A stretch of 64,000 bases of DNA from Micromussa lordhowensis. Its lineage: Eukaryota > Cnidaria > Anthozoa > Scleractinia > Lobophylliidae. Below are positions 47,130 to 56,100 of this stretch, piece after piece (positions within the stretch are counted from its first letter, which is position 1; every line of letters starts with the position of its first letter). The DNA lies in contig OZ026604.1 of assembly GCA_964020085.1 (NCBI GenBank), positions 20,244,894-20,308,893 on the forward strand. The letters run 5' to 3'. Below the pieces are notes generated by a model. It searched no databases and was not told where the DNA came from. It saw only the letters and a program-made list of their open reading frames with translations. The position numbers and the translations under genes were made by a program.

Positions 47130-50100
47130 ATGGCAGCTTTGGTTTCATCGTACTCTGGGTTCGCTGGAAATCTTGTAAGTTTGCCAACGGTTGAACAACT
47201 ATCTCCACGTGTTTTACGAATTCTAGGGTGCAATCCTAGTGCTATGACACTTCAGGGAACCAACACGTATCTTGTTGGGACTGGCAGAAGGTATTAAATT
47301 TCTATCTAAAAAAAAATATACAGTCACTATTTTTTTACCATTCCTTATTATTTTATTTTATTTCTGAAAGATAACCTTATAAGCAATGTCGCTACCTTAA
47401 ATTCAAAATGAAATAAAGGTTATTGCATTGTTATATATATGCTAAATTTACTCATAAGCACAGCTTAATTATAATAAGCTCAACTTAGCAAATAAAGATT
47501 TTTCCTAATAAAATTTCAAGAAATAAGACGCTGCATGCAGAATGTGGCACTGGCAGACAACACACTACAGTAAGGCCTAAATAGCACTCCAGTTAGCCTG
47601 AATATCACTCAGGTTAGCCTGGTTATGGTTAGCAGCTTGGCAGTAGAAAATGAGAATATGATATTAAATTTACAGTACATGTACATGTAGTTGAAAAGTT
47701 AGCCTTCTGCACTCCACAGTCTGCAAATGTCGTACACGAGAGATAACACTGGGGACATGCAGTCACAATTGGAAACTAATTGCATAAACCATAAAGCAAC
47801 CTTTCAATTTCACTGATTAAAAATGTTCATGCTTTGTCAGAGATCTTAACAGACTGAATATGTTAGGAACTGGTGAAATGTTACACCAATGATCTAATAT
47901 TTTTCTGCAGCCGGATATTGATTGACACAGGGAGTGGAGGTTCAAGTGAATATGTAGAACATCTCAAAGAAGTGTTATCTAACAATGGGTCCAGTATACA
48001 TGTACAAGAGATTCTTATCACGCACTGGCACCCAGATCATGTAGGAGGAATCCTTGATGTTCTCAAGTGCACAGAAAGTCCAGGTACAATAAGCAGTAAT
48101 TGTTTAACTAGTACATGTATTATTTAACTTGCCCGCAATAGCTGAGTCTAGGGATAATGCCTGCAAGCTCAGTTGGAACCACAAACCAGTGCAGAGAGTT
48201 AATAGGCACTGTCACTGAATTTCTCTGTTTAAAAAATTAAAATCTTATAGTTCTATTATATATTGTATGTACTTACCTAGAAGTCAGGCAGGAATAGGCC
48301 AATTACTCCCCACACAGAAGTGATTAACATTTCCTGGGGGGAGGGGTCTGTAAGACCCCAAAAACTGAGATAAATGTATGAAGCTTAACTGGAATTTCCA
48401 CAGGGGTGGGAAGGTCTTAGAAAGAAAACGTTTCATGGGGGAGGTAGGGATATGTTGTAGTTTGAATTTTTTTTCAGGTCAAATTTTTTTCAACCCAGGT
48501 TAAAATTTTCCACCTAGTTCATAATATTTAAACTAGGTAATTTTTTTTACCTAGGTTATTTATCAACTGTCTAAAAAGGGCTTTTGGGGTGTAGTTTAAA
48601 AAATAGGGGCCTGGTTTTTTGGGGGGGTCTAAAAAGAATAGTACACACCAAAAAAAAAAACCCAGAAATTTGCCCTCCCCTCCGCTCCCCTCTTCTCTTC
48701 TTTCCCCCTCTCTGACCACTTGGTCCTCTTATCCTCTCCCTCCCATCCAGTCCTCTCTTCTACCCCCCCCCCTGCAATTCCCATCCAGTCCTCTCTTCTA
48801 CCCCCCCCCCTGCAATTCCCATCCATTCCCCCCCCATAACTCACCTTTTTCCTTTTCATGCAATGTACCACTTACCTGGATTTGAACCACCAACCTCTCG
48901 ATCTCTAGACTGCCTTCTTTTCCACTGTACCACCACGACACCAGTTGGAAATTTCACAATATTTCTCATTGATATGCTTTCTAGGTACCAGGTCACCTCG
49001 GCCAAATTTTAATTTATTTAATTATTCGTACATGCGCATTTGAAACGAATTGAGACTTCGACTTTTTCGACAATCACTTTGAAACAAAGATCTCAGTACA
49101 TTGCGTTGCAACTCGACAAACTTTGAAATGGCAGCCCAAACGCCATGTGTAAACAAAGATACTTTTTACCAAAAACTAGACGAATTAAAGGCTTCGAGAA
49201 AAACAAGCAAGAGCAAAGTGAACCTGTTTATCGACGATGAACTGTACGATAAAGCTACCCAATACCTTCAAAACAAGGAAACCGAAGTACATGTACTAAC
49301 ACAAGATGAAATAAATACAATCAAGAGAAAGAAGTGGAACTTCAAAAACGAAGACGGCAAAATTGTGAGTAAGGAGCAAAAATACGTTGTTCCAAAGAGA
49401 GAACTCCATGAAATTTTGTGTCACAGTCATTCGGCCATCGCTCACCGCGGACGAGACAAACTGGAAAATTATATAAAAAATAACTATGCTGAGATACCCC
49501 AAATAGTTGTGAAACTATTTGTATCTCTTTGCAGCATTCACGAACAACAAAAATCCGTTGCAGACCATCTGAAGAAACCAGTGGTACACCCCATCATCGC
49601 AAATAAATTTCTTTCACACGTGCAAATCGACTTGATAGATATGAGAAGGTTACCATGTTCATGCAGCGAGAGACATAAATGGATTTTACACATCACGGAC
49701 CATCACACGAAATTCTCGTGGCTTTTTCCATTAATTTCCAAGCAAACAGAACAAGTTATAAGTTGTTTAAACCAGCTATTTTGGCAGTGGGGTTTTCCTA
49801 AAAAGTTGCATTCCGACAACGGAAAAGAATTTAAAAATCAAAAGATGTCCAGCTTCTGTCAGAGCAATAACATAAAACAAGTGCATGGAGCTCCACGCAC
49901 ACCTACTACCCAAGGACTAGTAGAGAGAAATAATAAAACAATAAAGGAAAACATTCGAAATATTCTTACAGAGAAGAAAGAAAGTTACAACAACTGGTGT
50001 ACAGTGTTAGGAGAAGCAGCCTACAAGAAAAACATTACAGTGCACCGTGCTGTTGCCCAAACACCATATGAACTAGTGTTAGGTATCAAGCCATGGAGAG

Positions 50101-53100
50101 AAGAAATGCGGGCAAGTGTACAAGAAACAGATACTGACAAAGGGGAACAAGAAGAAGAGACAAACAATGAGCAACAAAGGCTTGACAGTGAGGATGAAAC
50201 AGTAGAAATGAATGTCCAGCAAACTCCAACATTGACAGATGAAAACAGCACAGATGACATTCAAACTAACGAACAGCAACAAGCAAAAGAAACTAAAAGT
50301 TCTCGCTCCAAAAAACGCCAAAAAATCAAAGAAAGGCAAGAACAGTACAACAAAAAAATGAAGCAATCCAGACCTAAAGTAGCCAAATTTCATGTCAATG
50401 ATTATGTAAAAATAAAAATTGATAAGGTCGATAAGACACCCTTGCACCCCAATACATTGCTAGGAAAAATAATATCAATAGAGCCTGCGAATGGTTATGC
50501 CCAAGTAGTTACTGAATTTGGAGTTATAGACACCCAAATTTCTCCGAGCCGACTTCACAAGAGTCAAAACACAGGAATAGCATTGGATTACTCCAAACAT
50601 ATTACATTTTCGCGTGCTTGCAAAATGGCAATTAATCAGTAATTTCCCGATGTATTTAGAACAGATACACTTAAATATTTATCAATAATATTTGCATGCA
50701 CTTTTGCAATTATGTATGAAAACAAGAATAAACACAAATACAAATGAATAGTAGAATATATGTTTTATTAATGTACAGCAAACTCTGACAATTAAAATGG
50801 CTGATTCCCCTTTGACAACTGTCACCGTTCATACATGACTATTCCATAGAACATCACTGGTATGTTGTGTCCCAAACCTAACCCTGAAAGCTAACCATTT
50901 GAAATTAGTGCTTAACCCTAATCACTAAACCCAGAGAAATTATATACCGTAGGTTAAAAAAATTTTAACCCCAAAATTTAGGTTTAAAAAATTATAACCT
51001 AGGTTAAAAAAAATTTAACCTATAATTTAGGTTAAAAAAATTATAACCTAGGTTAAAAAAAATTTAACCTATAATTTAGGTTAAAAAAATTATAACCTAG
51101 GTTAAAAAAAATTTAACCTATAATTTAGGTTAAAAAAATTATAACCTAGGTTAAAAAAATTTGACCTGAAAGTAAAATTTAACTGCAACAGATACATGTA
51201 TTTTCTGGAACTACACAGTCTCTATAAGTGAAGGAGACTGCTTAATTTCCTTTACACTGTGCATGCAAATGGTAATTAACATGGTAAAATGTACTTGTTA
51301 TTCACTGGTCGTATTAGTTTTTGACCATCAATTTCAAGATAGGGTTAATACGAATTAAAATTGAAACTACTGCAGTTACTCAAGTTTTAGGTGTGAAGCA
51401 ATCATCAGACTTATGACCGCTTCAAGCCTGAAACTCAAGTAACCGTAATTTCTATCTCAATTCATATGTCGCTCTGCATGTATTTGAATCAAGCACTCCT
51501 AGGATGGTGTGAAACCTTTCTATTTTTATTTGTTTAATATTTATATAATTTTAAAACAAATATTTATAGACAAGGTTGTGGGAAATCTGGGATGTGATTG
51601 CTTCTCTCATTTTTATCTATAAAATAACAAAATTCAATGACAAATCATATGAAGTGTGTCTTGCCCTTGAAAGAAAATTTATTTTATTCACCATCTTTGG
51701 CATGAAAATATGAAAAAATGTTGGCATGCCCAGGGTTTGAAAGAAACTTGAAGTCCAGCTTGCCCTTGGGACAAGTAGCTCTAAAATTTTGTTGCCCTGG
51801 GCGAGTCTTAGTGTGCTCTTTTAAGGATTTAGTTGGCAGATGGCTTGCCGATCCCTTTCCCATTGGGCAAGTGAGAATGAAAAGCTACTTGCTTAGAAGG
51901 AGAATGTACTTGTCCAGGACGACTGGACGACACTTTCTTCGAGCCCTGATGCCTCTGTTTAATTTGTTACATGTTCTTCTACATGTATCTTGAACACTTG
52001 CTTGTACATGTACATGCAACAAGAAAACAAATATTATTTTAAACAAACCTACTATGAGTAAAAGTCTGAGATTTTTTCCTGGTTTAATGCTACATGGCTG
52101 TAGAACTGGAAAGTCATTTAACTATGCAAAAGGCCATACAGATTACAATGTGTAGTCTTAGTATGTTTGTCTAAGTTGTTCAATGTATCTAAACTGAATT
52201 GTGGGCATTAAGGGTGCTAAATCACGAGAAGATGCCAATTTGCACTACTCTGTAGATTGAATAGTGATGTCAATTTATTACTGAACATTCATTGGTCAAA
52301 TCATCTTACAGGTCATCTGAGAATTTCAAAGCTTCAACAGGATGGTGTAGCAGAAGAGATCAGTGGAAGTACTGGGAATAAATATAACTATCTCAAGGAT
52401 GGAGATGAAATAGTGACAGAAGGAGCAACACTGAAGGTTTTTCACACCCCCGGTCACACAACAGACCACATGATACTGTATTTGATGGAGGAAAATGCCG
52501 TCTTTTCTGGAGATTGCATCTTAGGTCAGGGGACAGCTGTAAGTACTCACTACACTATTTACCATGTTCACATTTACAGTTGTATTCTGGCTTGCTTCCT
52601 GAGTATAAGAATGTGAACCAGGCACAAGTGTAAACATGGCTGTTTTGTAAATACAGCAGTGTGGATAGACCTGAGCAAGACAGGGTCATTTTTTACATGA
52701 GCACTCTTGGAGCAGACATAGATCCAGAAATATTTGTTTCATTACTATCCAAGAAAAACCTAGTCCTTATTTTTTTACCCCATTCTGGACCCTTATTTGG
52801 ACCCCCTTTTGGTCCCCCTTCTGGATCCCGGTCTGCACCCCTGTCTACACCCCTGACTGCACCCCTGACTGCACCCCTGTCTGCACCCCTGTCTGCACCC
52901 CTTACTGCACCCCTGTCTGCACCCCTTACTGCACCCCTTACTGCACCCCTGTCTGCATCCCTGTCTGCACCCCTGTCTGCATCTCTGTCTGCATCTCTGT
53001 CTGCACCCCTGTCTGCACCCCTGTCTGCACCCCTGTCTGCATCCCTGTCTGCACCCCTGTCTGCATCCCTGTCTGCACCCCTGTCTGCATCTCTGTCTGC

Positions 53101-56100
53101 ACCCCTGTCTGCACCCCTGTCTGCATCTCTGTCTGCATCTCTGTCTGCACCCCTGTCTGCATCCCTGTCTGCACCCCTGTCTGCATCTCTGTCTGCACCC
53201 CTGTCTGCACCCCTGTCTGCATCTCTGTCTGCATCTCTGTCTGCACCCCTGTCTGCATCCCTGTCTGCACCCCTGTCTGCATCTCTGTCTGCACCCCTGT
53301 CTGCATCCCTGTCTGCACCCCTGTCTGCATCTCTGTCTGCACCCCTGTCTGCATCTCTGTCTGCACCCCTGTCTGCACCCCTGTCTGCATCTCTGTCTGC
53401 ATCTCTGTCTGCACCCCTGTCTGCATCCCTGTCTGCACCCCTGTCTGCATCTCTGTCTGCACCCCTGTCTGCACCCCTGTCTGCATCTCTGTCTGCATCT
53501 CTGTCTGCACCCCTGTCTGCATCCCTGTCTGCACCCCTGTCTGCATCTCTGTCTGCACCCCTGTCTGCACCCCTGTCTGCATCTCTGTCTGCATCTCTGT
53601 CTGCATCTCTGTCTGCATCTCTGTCTGCACCCCTGTCTGCATCCCTGTCTGCACCCCTGTCTGCATCTCTGTCTGCACCCCTGTCTGCACCCCTGTCTGC
53701 ACCCCTGTCTGCATCCCTGTCTGCACCCCTTACTGCACCCCTTACTGCACCCCTGTCTGCACCCCTTACTGCACCCCTTACTGCACCCCTGTCTGCACCC
53801 CTTTCTGCACCCCTTTCTGCACCCCTGTCTGCACCCCTGTCTGCACCCCTGTCTGCACCCCTTACTGCACCCCTTACTGCACCCCTTACTGCACCCCTGT
53901 CTGCACCCCTTACTGCACCCCTTACTGCACCCCTGTCTGCATCCCTGTCTGCACCCCTGTCTGCATCTCTGTCTGCATCTCTGTCTGCATCTCTGTCTGC
54001 ACCCCTGTCTGCACCCCTTTCTGCACCCCTGTCTGCACCCCTGTCTGCATCCCTGTCTGCACCCCTTACTGCACCCCTGTCTGCGCCCCTGCAGTCTGCA
54101 CCCCTCACTGCACCCCTGTCTGCATCCCTGTTAATCTAAATTAAGTCGCCACAGTTTCAAATAATATCTTAGTTGCAAGTAACACCTTAATTTTAAGTAT
54201 ATTTTAGACATGGCCTCCATGAAAAGCAGGATTTTTATTTATTTATTTATTTTTATTTTTTTAATTTCAATTGTTACTAATGAATTTTATTGTAGTTAGG
54301 TAGATAGATACATTATTATAGATAATTAACTTAATTTACTGATGGAAATACTGTGTATAAATAAAGTTATCGTATCGTATCGTATCGTGTCTGCACCCCT
54401 TACTGCACCCCTGTCTGCATCTCTGTCTGCACCCCTGTCTGTACCCCTTACTGCACCCCTGTCTGCACCCCTTTCTGGTGCCCCTTCTAGACCCTTTTCT
54501 GGGCCTCCATCTTGATCCCCTATTTTTTCGTCCTCAAAATATAAGGCCCTGATTGAAATGATTAAACTTGAAGCTTATGGTGGTGAAGTCTACTTCATAG
54601 GAGGTCTAGAATGGCACCCACAAGAGGTCCAGAAAGCGGGCCCCTGTTTTGTATAAACCTGTCTTACTTCAAAATCCAGTTAGAAAGCCTAAAAATGTAG
54701 CTTTTTCATTTTTTTTTTCATATAATAATTATGTATTTCAATTGGTAAGTTACAAAGTGATAAATCTGTTTGGCCAACCAGTCTGAAGCTTTCACACGGA
54801 ATTTTGGTTGTGTACAGTACTGTAAGACTACCACAGAAGATGAACATTGCTTAATGATAACTTGAGGTACCATTCTACAATTCCAGGTGTTTGAGGATCT
54901 CTTCACATACATGAAATCATTAGAAGTGATTTTGAATTTGTCCCCACGTCTTATCTATCCTGGGCATGGTCCAATTGTAGAAGAAGCTGTCGCAAAAATT
55001 AAAGAATACATTGAGCATAGAAACTTGAGGGAAAAGCAGGTGTGTTATCTTTCTATTAAGTGATCATAATTTTATGATAAACATCTTTTAGGTATAGTAT
55101 TGTTAATTAGAAAATAACCCCAAGAAAATAAATATTATGTACACTGACTGGTTAAATAATGTTTTTCTACATACTGTACATATATAACTCAACAGAAACT
55201 AAGAACTAGCACATTAGCACGCAATGATGGCACAAGCAAAGAGTATTCAGGGTTGCCATGGTCAGGGAAAAATCAGGGAAAAACAAAAAAAAATTAAGGT
55301 CAGGGGAAAGTCAGGGAATTTTATAAAAGGTCAGGAAAAGTGTTAGATAAATGTTGAAGTCAGTGAAAAGTCAGGGAATAATTTTTCTTTCAGAAAAGCA
55401 TCATGCAAAATGATCAATTTCGATACTATTCGAGTGGTGCCTGCTGTAAAAGTAGTTTTGGCCAGTGGCTCTTGTTCTTTTTTTATTATTTGCCAAGCTA
55501 ATTCAAGGTCAGTAAAAATTGTTCAGAGGTCAGTGAAAAGTCAGGGAACATTTTAGTTAAAAAGTTTAAGACAGCTGTTAATGAAGTCCCATTCAATAGT
55601 ATCAAAAGCTTTTTTAAAATCTATGAGCAGAGTGATTCTAGGAATGTTTTTCTCTTCTGTGTACATGTGTATGTTGCAGGTTAAAATGAAATTCAGGTTA
55701 AAATGATTTTAACCTAGTTTGATTCTCGATTTCCTTTGTCCTCTAACCCTAAATATTCATTATTCATGGTCAAGAACAAAGGAATTTCATTTTAACCTAA
55801 GTTTCATTTTGACCTGCAACATGTACCTGTTCTTACGTTATCCAGTTTGATACTGGTTTATTACTTCTGGTAAACCTTTTCTAATCTTTTGCAATAACTT
55901 TTATTAGTTAAAATTTTGTAATCGGTATTGAGCAATAATATCGGTCTGAGGTTATTGAGTAAGGTGCAGGTATCTTTATTTGGTTCTGGAATGAGCATGA
56001 TTATTCCCCTTCTTTGAGAGATCAATAGTGACCCATTGTCATAGGCAAAGTTAAAACTACATATCGTATCTGCGTGCAGCTCCTTCCAGAAAATAATATT

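Larger units (their letters stand above)
48453..51190 (+). mobile_element. Complete Ginger-like DNA transposon in LACTB2 intron 2
   Basis: Left end TGTTGTAGTTTGAATTTT then TTTTCAGGTCAAATTTTTTT; the reverse complement of the right end is TGTTGCAGTTAAATTTTACT then TTCAGGTCAAATTTTTTTAA. Immediately outside are direct GATA repeats at 48449-48452 and 51191-51194. Inside: a pyrimidine-rich stretch with a ~37-bp tandem duplication (48746-48820), an antisense tRNA-like segment (48870-48945), an open integrase-type gene (49128-50642), its polyadenylation-like AATAAA at 50727, and a 49-bp tandem repeat next to the right end. TGT termini, a 4-bp duplication and an integrase with HHCC-like and DDE domains are defining traits of Ginger elements, which are relatives of Gypsy integrases. 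Confidence 0.8.

Noticed and set aside
47006..47233. Minus-strand coding extension upstream of the THEG-like start
   Set aside because: Open, but it overlaps LACTB2 exon 1 antisense; only an ATG at 47062 is a reasonable alternative start.
48629..48885. Open frames in pyrimidine-rich DNA upstream of the transposase
   Set aside because: Low-complexity Pro/Ser- and Gly/Arg-rich translations of a C/T-rich tract containing a 37-bp duplication.
52661..54139. Open frames of 471 and 492 codons over the same DNA on opposite strands
   Set aside because: They are read-through of a 12-bp tandem array; no stop can arise in a codon-phased repeat lacking stops. It lies in a LACTB2 intron with no splice or start context.
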